From contig NZ_JAVSJA010000001.1 in the NCBI RefSeq assembly GCF_032027425.1, positions 1,178,001-1,242,000 on the forward strand: a DNA stretch of 64,000 bases, read 5' to 3'. The position numbers and the translations under genes were made by a program. Below, in pieces: positions 27,828 through 37,637 of the stretch. The DNA comes from Microcystis wesenbergii NRERC-220 (GTDB taxonomy: Bacteria; Cyanobacteriota; Cyanobacteriia; Cyanobacteriales; Microcystaceae). Within the stretch, counting starts at the first letter, position 1, and the number at the start of each line of letters is the position of its first letter. Below the pieces are notes generated by a model, which searched no databases, was not told the DNA's origin, and saw nothing but the letters and a program-made list of their open reading frames with translations.

Positions 27828-29154
27828 TTGTCGTCAAGTTTGGTATCCTATCTACTACGTCAAAGATTTAGACAAAAAGCAGCCCCAACGCTTTACCCTA
27901 CTAGAAGAGGATTTAGTGATTTGGTGGGACAAAAATCAGCAAGAATGGCGAGTTTTTGAGGATAAATGTCCCCATCGTCTCGCTCCTCTCTCAGAAGGTC
28001 GTCTTAACGAAAGCGGACATCTAGAATGTCCCTATCACGGTTGGTCTTTTTCCGGAGGAGGAAACTGTGAATTTATTCCCCAACAACCGGAAAACAGTCA
28101 AGCTAACACCTCTCGACGCGCTTGTGTGCGGTCTTTACCCACGGCTATCCGTCAGGGATTATTATTCGTTTATGCGGGTAATCCCGAAAATGCTCCCCTG
28201 ACTGCGATTCCAATTATTGAACCCCTGGAGGAGGATGCTGATGCTTGGATTTGTTTGGATACCTTCCGAGATCTACCCTACTCGGCCGTCACTTTAATCG
28301 AAAATATTATTGATTCTAGTCATGTTCCCTATACCCATCATCTCACCATCGGTAATCGGGCCAATGCCGCTCCTATGGAATTAGAAATTATCGAGTCCAA
28401 TCGTCAGGGATTTAAGGGAATTTGGCCCGAAGGACCGCGTAAAGGTCAATTAGGTCAGCAATACAGCAATTTTATCGCCCCCGGATTAATTTACCACGAT
28501 CTCACCTCGGAAAAGTTTGGAAGGACTTTAACAGCTGTCTATGCAACCCCCATCCGTCAGGGAGAATGTCGTCTCTTTGCTCGTTTTCCTTTTAAATTTA
28601 ACTCTAAGCTGCCGAAATTCTTCATTAAGCTTACCCCCACTTGGTATTCCCACATCAATCAAAACGCTATTCTCGAAGATGATCAGATTTTTCTCTACTA
28701 TCAAGAGCGTTATCTGCAAGCTCGGGGGGATAGTCGGAATTTTAGTCAAGCTTGTTATCTCCCCACGAAAGCGGATTTATTTGTGTTCGAGTATCGCAAT
28801 TGGGTTAATCAATACCAAGCTGATCCTTTTGCCGGTCAACCCTTTCCCCCCCTACAATCAAAAGAGATTCTCCTCGAACGCTATCACTCCCATACCAAAA
28901 ATTGTGCTGTTTGTCAAGGGGCTTTAAAAAATATTAATCGTCTTCAGGGGTTAACATTAGCGATCGCTATTATTCTTGGTCTATCTTTACCACTTTTAGC
29001 CCTAATTTTCGGTCAATCAGCCCTCATTCCCGTGACAGTGCTGACAGTATTAACTGTAATTATGGTGGCAGTTTATTGGCGCTTGGGAGAACTGAAAAAA
29101 CAGTTTTATCAAGGACGGGAACTATTGCCGAGAAATACCGGTAAAAAGCGATAA
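27772..29154 (+). CDS. Rieske oxygenase, pheophorbide a oxygenase / Tic55-like
   Basis: 460 residues. Rieske cluster: CPHR (Cys66, His68) and CPYHGWSF (Cys86, His89). Mononuclear iron site: ENIIDSSHVPYTHH with Asp181, His184 and His189. Then the PaO-like C-terminal domain (FIKLTPTWYSHINQN), a CAVCQG CxxC near 378-384 and two membrane helices (about 393-437). Plant PaO opens the chlorophyll ring after phytol and magnesium loss; Tic55 hydroxylates related products. Cyanobacterial homologues exist, substrates are not settled. The ATG at 27772 lacks a ribosome binding site; a strong one lies 25 bases upstream in a different frame. Confidence 0.85.
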   Translation: MLTSTATHPVGGTDIDRFDCRQVWYPIYYVKDLDKKQPQRFTLLEEDLVIWWDKNQQEWRVFEDKCPHRLAPLSEGRLNESGHLECPYHGWSFSGGGNCEFIPQQPENSQANTSRRACVRSLPTAIRQGLLFVYAGNPENAPLTAIPIIEPLEEDADAWICLDTFRDLPYSAVTLIENIIDSSHVPYTHHLTIGNRANAAPMELEIIESNRQGFKGIWPEGPRKGQLGQQYSNFIAPGLIYHDLTSEKFGRTLTAVYATPIRQGECRLFARFPFKFNSKLPKFFIKLTPTWYSHINQNAILEDDQIFLYYQERYLQARGDSRNFSQACYLPTKADLFVFEYRNWVNQYQADPFAGQPFPPLQSKEILLERYHSHTKNCAVCQGALKNINRLQGLTLAIAIILGLSLPLLALIFGQSALIPVTVLTVLTVIMVAVYWRLGELKKQFYQGRELLPRNTGKKR

Positions 29155-29176
29155 AGCTGCCGAAAAAGAGCGGAAG

Positions 29177-31297
29177 TTAGGGAACCGGTTCCTCACTATC
29201 CACTTTGGGGGTTTGGTTTTGGAGAGATTGCTGAAGTTCTTGCCAGCGAGTTTCTGCCAGTTGTTTTTGTGTTTGCACTTCTCGGTCATTGGAACGATAA
29301 CGAAGTGATTCTTGATAAGCTTGAATCGCTCGCTCGTATTGACCGAGTTTAAAGCAACTATTGCCTAAACTTTTCCAGGTTTCGGGGTTATCTTTTTGTC
29401 TTTGAATCGCCTGTTGATAGGCGTTTATGGCTTGGGAATAGTCGCCTAAACGATACCAAGCGTTACCGATACCGATAAAAACTTCGGCTTTTTGGGAAGA
29501 AATGCGGCGAGCTTTTTCGTAGGATGCGATCGCTTCTTGAAATCTTTCCATTTGATGAAGTAATGCCCCTTGATTTAACCAAGCTTGATAATAATTAGAA
29601 TTGGCTTGAGTTGCTTGAGTAAATGCCTCCAAAGCTTCTGACTTGCGGCCTAACTTTTGCAGAATTATCCCTTGACTATAGTGAGCTTGGGAAAATTGGG
29701 GATTAAATTGTCCGGCTTTGCTATAACTTTCTAAGGCATCATTAATTTTATTTAATTGATAGAAACTATTACCTTTTTGATACCAAATTAAGGCATTATC
29801 TGACTCGATCGCTAGAGCCTGATCGTAGGCTTTAACTGCCCCTTCATAATCCTCAAGATTCTGTAATGACCAGCCTTTTTTATACCATATTTTGGCATCA
29901 TTTTGTTGAAAAGTTAACAATTTGTCAAGAGCTTTTTGGGCGGCGGAATATTGTTGTAGTTCTAGATAAATATCGGCCTTACCTTGCCAAGCTTGACTAG
30001 CGGCAGCATTAATAGATAGGACTCGCTCAAAACTTTCTAAAGCCTCCTGATTTTTATCTAATTTATCTAAAGCTTCCCCGCGACCGAGCCAAGCTTGCCA
30101 AGCGGAATCTGGGTTAATTTGAATAGCTTTTTCGTAGGTATTTAAAGCTTCCGAGTATCTTTGTAAAGCCAATAAAGCATCGGCTTTTCCTTGCAATGCC
30201 TCAAGATAATCGGGATTAATTTTTAAGGCTTGACCATAGGAATTAAGGGCATCAGTATAGCGTTTAAGTTGATAAAAAGTCTGACCTTGTTGATAGTAAC
30301 TAAGAGAATTACGAGAATTTTGCCAATAGTCAAAACCCAGATAAGCACCAGCTATTAAGCCAATTGTCCCCGATACAAACAAGATTTTTGTTAGCCAAGA
30401 TTTCCCTTGACGAGCAACCCGACCTTGAGGTTTCACATAGGTAGTTTTCGGATCGAGATGATGAATTTTACCTAATTTTCTCAGAGCGATTAATGCTTCA
30501 CTGGCACTGGTATAACGCTGACGAAAATCATAGCGGATCATGCGCTCGATAACATCACTAAACTCGGCGCTAGTCATGGCCAAATGTTGCCAGAGAATTT
30601 CTCCCGTGCGAGCATCCAATGGAATATCTTCGGGATTTTTACCGGTTAAAGCTTGTAATCCAATCATACCAGTGGCATAGATATCGCTACTAAAACGGGG
30701 ATAACCCTGGGCCTGTTCACTGGGGAAATAACCGGGGGTACCGATAGCGACCGTGGAAACGGTTTTACCTTCTTTAACTACTTGCGTGCTAATTTGTTTG
30801 ACAGCACCAAAATCAATTAAAACCAATTGATTATCTTGACGGCGACGAATAAGATTGAAGGGATTAACATCGCGATGGATCACCTGTTTGTGATGGACAA
30901 ATTCCAGAATTGAGAGAATTTCTGTTAATAAAGCCACCACTTTCTCTTCATTTTGCCTATAGACACCGGCAGTAATTTCTGTGGCTAAATCTTCCCCCTC
31001 AATGTATTCTTGCACGAGGAAAAATTGCCCATTTTCCTCAAAATAAGCAAATAAACGGGGAATATGGCGATGAATGCCCAATTCTTGCAGGATTTTCGCC
31101 TCGGTTTCAAACAGTCGTCTAGCGATGGCTACAGTTTCGGCATTCCGGCACTGGGGTTGAAATTGTTTGATCACACAGCGATTTTGATTAGGTAACTGGC
31201 GATCGCAGGCCAAGAAAGTCTGTCCGAATCCCCCTTTTCCCAATTGACGGATAATTTGGTAGCGATGACTAAGGATGTTTCCGGCAGCGAGTTCCAT
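29177..31297 (-). CDS. Membrane-anchored Ser/Thr protein kinase with TPR domain
   Basis: 706 residues from the ATG at 31297 (a second ATG at 31327 is possible; the frame runs to 31570 but its first part has no kinase similarity and overlaps the divergent gene). Hanks-type motifs: GKGGFGQTF (20-28), Lys44, HRDVNPFNL (141-149) and DFGAV (162-166). The HRDxKxxN lysine is Asn145. A single helix at about 301-323 crosses the membrane, then more than ten tetratricopeptide repeats (about 332-690) extend outside or inside. TPR arrays bind partner proteins. Divergent from the exported protein at 31506. Confidence 0.9.
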   Translation of the reverse strand: MELAAGNILSHRYQIIRQLGKGGFGQTFLACDRQLPNQNRCVIKQFQPQCRNAETVAIARRLFETEAKILQELGIHRHIPRLFAYFEENGQFFLVQEYIEGEDLATEITAGVYRQNEEKVVALLTEILSILEFVHHKQVIHRDVNPFNLIRRRQDNQLVLIDFGAVKQISTQVVKEGKTVSTVAIGTPGYFPSEQAQGYPRFSSDIYATGMIGLQALTGKNPEDIPLDARTGEILWQHLAMTSAEFSDVIERMIRYDFRQRYTSASEALIALRKLGKIHHLDPKTTYVKPQGRVARQGKSWLTKILFVSGTIGLIAGAYLGFDYWQNSRNSLSYYQQGQTFYQLKRYTDALNSYGQALKINPDYLEALQGKADALLALQRYSEALNTYEKAIQINPDSAWQAWLGRGEALDKLDKNQEALESFERVLSINAAASQAWQGKADIYLELQQYSAAQKALDKLLTFQQNDAKIWYKKGWSLQNLEDYEGAVKAYDQALAIESDNALIWYQKGNSFYQLNKINDALESYSKAGQFNPQFSQAHYSQGIILQKLGRKSEALEAFTQATQANSNYYQAWLNQGALLHQMERFQEAIASYEKARRISSQKAEVFIGIGNAWYRLGDYSQAINAYQQAIQRQKDNPETWKSLGNSCFKLGQYERAIQAYQESLRYRSNDREVQTQKQLAETRWQELQQSLQNQTPKVDSEEPVP

Positions 31298-31505
31298 AGA
31301 CGATGGCAATCCGAGGTTTTTTACCATTCTAGGCTTTTCGGCTCTCTTTTGCGGTCGCTGGACAAAATGGGGAAATTCCCCTATTCCACTTTTTTCCCTA
31401 TAGAGAGGGAAAAAATTCCCTGTGGAGGGGACTGACATGACAGACAGAAAAAAATAATCTAGAAATAGAGAAAGTTCACTGTTGTTTTTTGAGAGGATAA
31501 CCGCT

Positions 31506-32174
31506 ATGTCTATGAATCCTGTTACTAGAGCCAGCACAGCTTTACTGATTACCCTGCTCATGGGTTCCATGTCCGGTACTTTTCCCGTCCTCGCTCAAAG
31601 TAATATTAATCGGCAAAGTCTCATCGCTCAACAAATCTCGATTCCGGCAGGAACAGTTATCCCCCTGAATTACGAGAAAGCCGATAAAATTTTAGTTTCT
31701 AAAAGTGATGTTATTCCTCTGACTTTAACCGTAGCCAGAGATATTCGTAACCGGAATGGGAGTGTGGTGATTGCAGCGGGAAGTGAAGTCAAGGGTACTT
31801 TAGAAGCGGCGGGCCGAGGTGTGCGGTTTATTGCCGATGAAATTCGCCTCGATGGGGGTAGTCGCACCATTCCCCTCAATGGCACTTCGCGATTAATTAC
31901 TACCACTGAAACCGTGCGTAAAGGGGCAAAAACTCAAGATATCTTAGGGGGAACCGTCGCCGGTGCGGGGGCAGCTACAGCGATCGCTGCTCTTACGGGC
32001 GATCGCAAGATTGAAGTTCTCGACGTTTTAGCGGGGGCAGCCGTGGGAACCCTTGCAGGATGGGGTTTACCGACGGCGGGAATTGTCGGTGGTAGTTCCG
32101 TGCAGTTATACTCTGTTAACCCCGATCGAGATTTAAATATTACCCTGCAATCGCCCCTAGTGATCAGAGATTAG
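31506..32174 (+). CDS. Exported protein, paralogue of the protein at 10117
   Basis: 222 residues from ATG 31506, with GAGAGGATAA just upstream; a TTG at 31482 in frame is less likely. Signal peptide at about 1-33 (LLITLLMGSMSGTFPVLAQS). The mature domain starts IPAGTVIPLNYEKADKIL and continues as in the 10-kb paralogue, but its C-terminal third has a glycine/alanine-rich stretch (GGTVAGAGAATAIAAL, GAAVGTLAGWG), like a glycine-zipper membrane segment. Function unknown. It is followed by a repeat-rich spacer. Confidence 0.8.
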   Translation: MSMNPVTRASTALLITLLMGSMSGTFPVLAQSNINRQSLIAQQISIPAGTVIPLNYEKADKILVSKSDVIPLTLTVARDIRNRNGSVVIAAGSEVKGTLEAAGRGVRFIADEIRLDGGSRTIPLNGTSRLITTTETVRKGAKTQDILGGTVAGAGAATAIAALTGDRKIEVLDVLAGAAVGTLAGWGLPTAGIVGGSSVQLYSVNPDRDLNITLQSPLVIRD

Positions 32175-32176
32175 TT

Positions 32177-32335
32177 AGGGTCTGCTGAAAAAGTTTTTCG
32201 TGGGGGCAGGGTGTGGCCCCCCAACCCCTAGGGTTGGGTAGGGTTGATTCATGAATCAACCCTACCCCCCCAACCCCCACCCCCCCTGCCCCCCGACCCC
32301 CCCGATGTCGGGGGGCAGGGGGCGGCAAGGGGGGG
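32177..32335. repeat. Repeat-rich spacer: MITE left end, 32-base palindrome, GC palindrome
   Basis: AGGGTCTGCTGAAAAAG at 32177 is the left end of the AGGGTTTGC MITE family, 3 bases after a stop codon. GGGTAGGGTTGATTCA and its exact complement form a perfect 32-base palindrome at 32236-32267, also found at 37847-37876 (30 bases). CCCCCCGATGTCGGGGGG is at 32298-32315. Nothing coding is seen in 32175-32469. Confidence 0.8.
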
Positions 32336-32469
32336 TTAGCTAATCTAAGGATAGGCGGTTAAGATGCGTCTTAGTTTAATTGGAATGGTCGATTTGTTAG
32401 ATTTTTAATAGTCGGTCTGTCAACCGATGGACAAAAACAGTTAAAAGATCAGAATTCAGAGATCAAAGT

Positions 32470-33639
32470 ATGAAACTTCCTACAGGGTTACGGCGAACTA
32501 TTACCCACGCTTTGGCAACTTTTCTGGGAGTTATGCTCGGTTTTAGCAGTTTAGCGGCGGTAAATGCTCAAAATCTGCCCACTGCTGCCGCCGATCTGGT
32601 CAGAATCCCCCCAGAGATGACGGCGGAAAGTTTTGTCGCTAAGGCAGTGGCCCGCACAGGTGCGGCAGTGGTGCGAATTGACACCGAAGCGATTATCACT
32701 CGTACCAATAGCCCCTTTTTTGATGATCCTTTTTTTCAGGAGTTTTTTGGGGAACAGTTTCGTGTTCCCACCCAGCAGCGAGTGGCGGGCCAGGGATCGG
32801 GTTTTATTATCGATGGCAGTGGTTTAATCTTAACTAATGCCCATGTGGTGGATAATGCCGATAAGGTAACGGTAACTTTAAAAGATGGTCGTAGCTTCAA
32901 AGGAGAAGTACGCGGTACTGATGAGATCACTGATTTAGCCGTGGTGAAAATTAATCCCCAAGGGGAAAATTTACCTGTAGCAGTCCTCGGCAATTCCGCA
33001 TCCATACAAGTGGGGGACTGGGCGATCGCAGTAGGCAATCCCGTCGGTCTAGATAATACGGTAACTTTAGGAATTATTAGCACGATCGGGCGCTCGGCGG
33101 CTAAGGCGGGTATTCCCGATAAACGCATTGATTTTATCCAAACCGATGCCGCTATTAACCCGGGTAATTCCGGCGGTCCTTTACTCAACGCCCAAGGGGA
33201 AGTCATCGGCATCAATACGGCCATTCGTGCTGATGCCATGGGCATCGGTTTTGCCATTCCCATCGACCGGGCCAAGCAGTTACAAGCGACCCTAGAATCA
33301 GGTCAAAAGGTGGCCCATCCCTATATCGGTGTGCAGATGGTTAATCTAACTCCCGATTTAGCCCGGGCTAATAATCAAAACCCCAATTCTGCCATGATCG
33401 TGCCGGAAGTGTCGGGAATTTTGGTGGTGAAAGTCTTACCCAATACCCCCGCCGAAAAAGCCGGGATCCGTCGCGGGGATGTGATTGTCAAAGCTAATAA
33501 TCAACCGGTTAGCGATGGCGGTGAGTTACAGGAAATGGTGGAAAAAACTGGAATCGGTCAATCTTTACCCTTAAGAATCAGAAGGGGTGAAAGGGCGATC
33601 GATCTCACCGTAATCACCGCCCAAATGTCGAATCAGTAA
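32470..33639 (+). CDS. HtrA/Deg-family serine protease with PDZ domain
   Basis: 389 residues. Signal or anchor segment at about 12-34. The trypsin-like triad is His125 (LTNAHVVDNA), Asp155 (EITDLAVVKI) and Ser234 (NPGNSGGPLLN). The C-terminal PDZ region (PYIGVQMVNL to GDVIVKANNQPV) spans about 285-385. Cyanobacteria usually have three such proteases (HtrA, HhoA, HhoB) that degrade damaged proteins in the periplasm and at thylakoids; I cannot say which one this is. Confidence 0.93.
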   Translation: MKLPTGLRRTITHALATFLGVMLGFSSLAAVNAQNLPTAAADLVRIPPEMTAESFVAKAVARTGAAVVRIDTEAIITRTNSPFFDDPFFQEFFGEQFRVPTQQRVAGQGSGFIIDGSGLILTNAHVVDNADKVTVTLKDGRSFKGEVRGTDEITDLAVVKINPQGENLPVAVLGNSASIQVGDWAIAVGNPVGLDNTVTLGIISTIGRSAAKAGIPDKRIDFIQTDAAINPGNSGGPLLNAQGEVIGINTAIRADAMGIGFAIPIDRAKQLQATLESGQKVAHPYIGVQMVNLTPDLARANNQNPNSAMIVPEVSGILVVKVLPNTPAEKAGIRRGDVIVKANNQPVSDGGELQEMVEKTGIGQSLPLRIRRGERAIDLTVITAQMSNQ

Positions 33640-33654
33640 TCGGCAGTCCAGAGT

Positions 33655-33720
33655 CAGTTATCAGTGATCAGATGTAAGTTTTCAGTTCACTGTTTACTGT
33701 TCACTGTTCACTGTTCACTG
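33655..33720. repeat. Heptamer repeat cluster (CTGTTCA / CAGTGAT type)
   Basis: ACTGTTCACTGTTCACTG and similar 7-base units occupy this spacer between the protease and channel genes. Same repeat class as near 8230, 42300, 53590 and 61600. Confidence 0.75.
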
Positions 33721-33837
33721 AAGAAAAATCCCCCCATCACCAAATCGGTTTTTTTCCTTGAGAGCGTTCTCGGTTTTTCCTCTCGCCCCTATAATCTGTG
33801 TGTAAATTAGCTTTATTTCTTTGCGAGGATAATAACT

Positions 33838-34653
33838 ATGGATCCGGCTCAAGTTAGCAATCAAGTGTACTTTATCAGGGATTTAGCGATTAGCTTCGGG
33901 GCGAAATTAATCGGGGCGATCGTACTCTGGTTTATTGGTAAATGGTTGATTAATCTAGCGATTAATCTGCTCAAAACCAGTTTAGCCAAGGGCAACGTCG
34001 ATCCTACCATCGTTAGATATATCATTTCTTTCATCCTCATTGCCCTGCAAGTTGTCCTGATCGTGGCGATTTTGGGCTTTTTTGGCGTTGAAACCACTTC
34101 TTTTGCCGCACTTTTAGCCGCTACTGGTATTGCGATCGGGGCCGCTTGGGGGGGGCTGTTGGCCAATTTTGCCGCCGGGGCTTTTTTAGTCATGTTCCGT
34201 CCCTTCAAGGTGGGCGATTTTGTCTCTGCGGCAGGTATAACTGGCACGGTGGAGGAATTGGGTTTATTTGCCACTACTATCAACACTCCTGACAATATTA
34301 GAACTGTAGTCGGCAATAACAGCATTTTTTCTGGAAATATTCAAAATTTTTCCGCTAATCCCTATCGTCGTGTGGAGTTGACCGCTCAATTAAGTCACGG
34401 GGTAAATGTCCCAGAAGCGATCGCCCTGTTAAAGGCTAAAATTAGCCGTATCCCCAATGTTTTGACTAATCCCACCCCCGATGTGGAAATTTTAGAATTT
34501 AATCCCTCCGGACTTCTCTTGGCAGTGCGTTCCTATTGCAGTAACGACAACTATTGGCAGGTCTATTTTGACACTAATAAGGTTATCTATGAATCCTTCG
34601 GTGAAGCGGGCTATCCTATTCCTGCTACCCACACGGTTTTACACAATCAATAG
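33838..34653 (+). CDS. Small-conductance mechanosensitive channel family protein (MscS)
   Basis: 271 residues. Three membrane segments in the first 120, with the pore-lining TM3 motif GIAIGAAWGGLLANFAAGAFL, then the beta-domain start MFRPFKVGDFVSAAGITGTV and the IRTVVGNNSIFSGNI loop. Standard for the minimal MscS form, which opens under membrane tension to release solutes at hypo-osmotic shock. Start ATG 33838 with AGGATAA upstream. Its stop TAG overlaps a MITE left end. Confidence 0.93.
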   Translation: MDPAQVSNQVYFIRDLAISFGAKLIGAIVLWFIGKWLINLAINLLKTSLAKGNVDPTIVRYIISFILIALQVVLIVAILGFFGVETTSFAALLAATGIAIGAAWGGLLANFAAGAFLVMFRPFKVGDFVSAAGITGTVEELGLFATTINTPDNIRTVVGNNSIFSGNIQNFSANPYRRVELTAQLSHGVNVPEAIALLKAKISRIPNVLTNPTPDVEILEFNPSGLLLAVRSYCSNDNYWQVYFDTNKVIYESFGEAGYPIPATHTVLHNQ

Positions 34654-34700
34654 GGTTTGCTGAAAAAGTCTGTTGGTGGGGTTAGGAGTCAGGCTTCGGC
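34652..34700. repeat. Left end of AGGGTTTGC-type MITE, no right end found
   Basis: AGGGTTTGCTGAAAAAGTCTG starts within the TAG stop of the MscS gene. No GCAAACCCT end could be found before the next gene, so only half remains. The rest of 34700-34925 has no gene. Confidence 0.6.
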
Positions 34701-34937
34701 CGTCGGTCGTTTCAGGCTTTGTTGTCCTCCTTTTTCCCACCAGTTTGTGTACTAAAAGAAGGATAATGCAAGGTTTTTGAAGGTCACAATCCTATTTTCT
34801 GAGGCATATTTTCGGCTCTCCTCGACTTTGTGGGATAATCAGTGCTTATCATTCGTAGGAGTCTTGCCACAAGGCTTTAAAGACTATATTTCTGGAAAAT
34901 TATCGGGGGCATTTCCTATTAGCGAGTGAAGCAAAAG

Positions 34938-37637
34938 ATGACTACTACCCTTGAAAGCTTACAGGAATTTATTGATTTCTGTCAACAGCATATTACTGGC
35001 AAAGAAAGGAAAGAAGCTCAGATTTTCCTAGACCGTTTCTTTCGAGCTTTTGGTCATAAAGGTGCGTTAGAAGCGGGTGCAACCTATGAGGAGGCGATTA
35101 CTAAAGGTAGCAAGAAAGGTAAAACAGGATTTGCTGATTTAGTTTGGAAACCTCGTGTTTTAATTGAAATGAAAAAGCGAGGAGAAGATTTAAGTAAGCA
35201 CTATCCCCAAGCTTTTGAATACTGGAGTCGATTGGTTCCTAATCGCCCTCGCTATGTCTTATTATGTAATTTTGATCAGTTCTGGATTTTTGATTTTGAT
35301 CTTCAAATAGATGAACCGGTAGATCGAGTAAATCTCAACGATTTGAAAAATCGGGTGAGTGCCTTCAATTTTATGGAAGTAGGGAATCGTACCCCTATCT
35401 TTCAGAATAATCAAGTCGAGATTACAGAAACGGCAGCGCGGCGGATGGGTGAGTTATTTCAACTGTTAAAAAAACGCAGTCATAAAAGCGGTTTTGATGA
35501 GTTGACGGCCCAGCGATTTATTTTGCAGTGTGTATTAGCAATGTTTGCCGAGGATCGAGGATTGTTACCAAGAGATTTATTTATTTCTTGTGTACAAGAG
35601 TGTCTAAATGGGGGCAATTCCTATGATGTCTTGGGGGGATTATTTCAACAGATGAACCAACCCGGAATTACCCCCGCTGGCAAGTATCAGGGAGTGGATT
35701 ATTTTAATGGGGGACTGTTTAGTATAATTCATCCAATTGAATTAACTAATAAAGAATTAGAGTTTCTGGATGTGGCGGCGCGTCAGGATTGGAGTAAGAT
35801 CCGTCCGGCAATTTTTGGTAATATTTTTGAGGGGACGGCTAATGCTGAAGAACGCCACACCTACGGAATGCACTTTACCTCAGAAGCGGATATTATGAAA
35901 ATTGTTCGCCCAACTATTAGCCGCTATTGGGAGGAGAGAATTGAGCAAGCTGGGACGATTGGTGAGTTAAATACACTTCAGTTAGAATTACAGCAGTATA
36001 AGGTATTAGATCCGGCTTGCGGTTCGGGTAATTTTCTCTATGTCGCCTATCAAGAATTAAAGCGCATTGAACAGTTATTAATTGAAAAGATTGCTAACCG
36101 TCGTCGTTCTTCTAGTGACCAGTTACAGATTAGTTTTGTTACGCCTAAACAGTTTTATGGAATGGATATTAATCCTTTTGCTGTAGAGTTGGCGCGGGTG
36201 ACTTTAATGATTGCCAGAAAGGTGGCGATTGATAAGTTTAATTTGACGGAAGCTTCTTTACCTTTGGATACTTTGGATAGTAATATTATTTGTGCTGATG
36301 CTTTGTTTACGGATTGGCAAAAAGCAGACGCAATTATCGGTAATCCTCCATTTTTGGGAGGTAAACACATGAGATTAAATCTCAGTGATGATTATGTTAA
36401 TAAAGTGTTTGCGAGGTTTTCTGAGGTTAAAGACTCGGTTGATTTTTGTTCCTATTGGTTTCGTCTAGCACATAATCAATTAGATGAGAAAGGAAGAGCG
36501 GGTTTAGTCGGAACTAATTCTATTAGTCAAGGGAAAAGTCGTGTAGCGGCGTTGGATTATATTACTCACAATGGTGGACACATTCATGAGGCGATTTCTA
36601 CTCAGCCTTGGTCTGGTGAAGCTAATGTTCATGTTAGTATTGTCAATTGGAGTAAAGTTGAACCAGTAAGTTATTATTTAGATAATCATTCAGTTTCTCA
36701 GATTAATTCTTCTTTGACGACCACAGTAGATATTTCCAAAGCAGTTAGACTATTGGCAAACAAAAATATTAGTTTTCAAGGAGTGATACCAGTTGGTAAG
36801 GGATTTTATATTAAGAGTGAGCAAGCGGAAAAATGGATCGAAAATGATCTTAAGAATAAAGAGGTTTTAAAATTATCATCCTCTGCTAGTGATTTAACTG
36901 ACAATCCTCATGGAAAACCTAGCCGATGGATTATTGATTTTAACAATATGAGTTTAGAAGATGCTAGTGAGTATAAACTACCTTTTGAGCATATTAAATT
37001 AACTGTTAAGCCGGAAAGAGAAATAAATCGTGAGCCTATTATGAGAGAAAAGTGGTGGCGATTTAAACGAACTAACGAAGGAATGAGAACAGCAATCACT
37101 TCCATTTCATGCTATTTCACTGTCCCACGAGTCTCTAAATGGTTTATTTTCCTTCCGGCTAAAAAAGAATGGCTTCCTGCTGACTCAACTACTGTCGTTT
37201 CTTCTGATGATTTCTATATTCTCGGTATCCTAACATCTAACATTCATCGCCTCTGGGTAAAAGCTCAAAGTTCAACTTTAAAAGGCGATACTCGCTATAC
37301 CAATACAACCTGTTTTGAAACCTTCCCCTTTCCCCAGACACCTTCACAGGAACTTGTCGAAAAAATCCGTCAAACCGCCGGGGAATTACACGAATACCGC
37401 AGCCAACAGATGGAGAAAAAACAATGGGGAATCACCAAACTATATAACCAATTCTTTAACGAACCCAGTAGCCAACTGTATCAACTCCATCAGAAATTAG
37501 ACAAGCTAGTGATGGAAGCCTATCACTTCCAAGCTGACGACGACATCTTAGAGAAACTATTAACCTTAAACCTAGAATTAGCAGAAAAAGAGAAGCGAGG
37601 AGAAACCGTCATCGGTCCCTGGTCTCCTTACTCTTAG
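34938..37637 (+). CDS. MmeI-like single-chain restriction-modification enzyme (type IIL/IIG)
   Basis: 899 residues from ATG 34938 (GTG 34926 is also in frame). Nuclease: D67 then nine residues then E77-M-K79 (GFADLVWKPRVLIEMKKRG), the same D-X9-ExK spacing known for MmeI. Helical linker, then N6-adenine methylase motif I DPACGSGNF near 360 and motif IV NPPF near 467. The last 350 or so residues hold the target recognition domain (GDTRYTNTTCFETFPFP) and a helical tail. Such enzymes cut about 20 bases from the site and methylate only one strand for protection. No separate specificity gene is seen. Full-length and apparently intact. Confidence 0.9.
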   Translation: MTTTLESLQEFIDFCQQHITGKERKEAQIFLDRFFRAFGHKGALEAGATYEEAITKGSKKGKTGFADLVWKPRVLIEMKKRGEDLSKHYPQAFEYWSRLVPNRPRYVLLCNFDQFWIFDFDLQIDEPVDRVNLNDLKNRVSAFNFMEVGNRTPIFQNNQVEITETAARRMGELFQLLKKRSHKSGFDELTAQRFILQCVLAMFAEDRGLLPRDLFISCVQECLNGGNSYDVLGGLFQQMNQPGITPAGKYQGVDYFNGGLFSIIHPIELTNKELEFLDVAARQDWSKIRPAIFGNIFEGTANAEERHTYGMHFTSEADIMKIVRPTISRYWEERIEQAGTIGELNTLQLELQQYKVLDPACGSGNFLYVAYQELKRIEQLLIEKIANRRRSSSDQLQISFVTPKQFYGMDINPFAVELARVTLMIARKVAIDKFNLTEASLPLDTLDSNIICADALFTDWQKADAIIGNPPFLGGKHMRLNLSDDYVNKVFARFSEVKDSVDFCSYWFRLAHNQLDEKGRAGLVGTNSISQGKSRVAALDYITHNGGHIHEAISTQPWSGEANVHVSIVNWSKVEPVSYYLDNHSVSQINSSLTTTVDISKAVRLLANKNISFQGVIPVGKGFYIKSEQAEKWIENDLKNKEVLKLSSSASDLTDNPHGKPSRWIIDFNNMSLEDASEYKLPFEHIKLTVKPEREINREPIMREKWWRFKRTNEGMRTAITSISCYFTVPRVSKWFIFLPAKKEWLPADSTTVVSSDDFYILGILTSNIHRLWVKAQSSTLKGDTRYTNTTCFETFPFPQTPSQELVEKIRQTAGELHEYRSQQMEKKQWGITKLYNQFFNEPSSQLYQLHQKLDKLVMEAYHFQADDDILEKLLTLNLELAEKEKRGETVIGPWSPYS

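Noticed and set aside
31298-31570. N-terminal extension of the TPR kinase
   Set aside because: The 91 extra codons have no kinase similarity and overlap the start of the divergent exported-protein gene; a later ATG is preferred.
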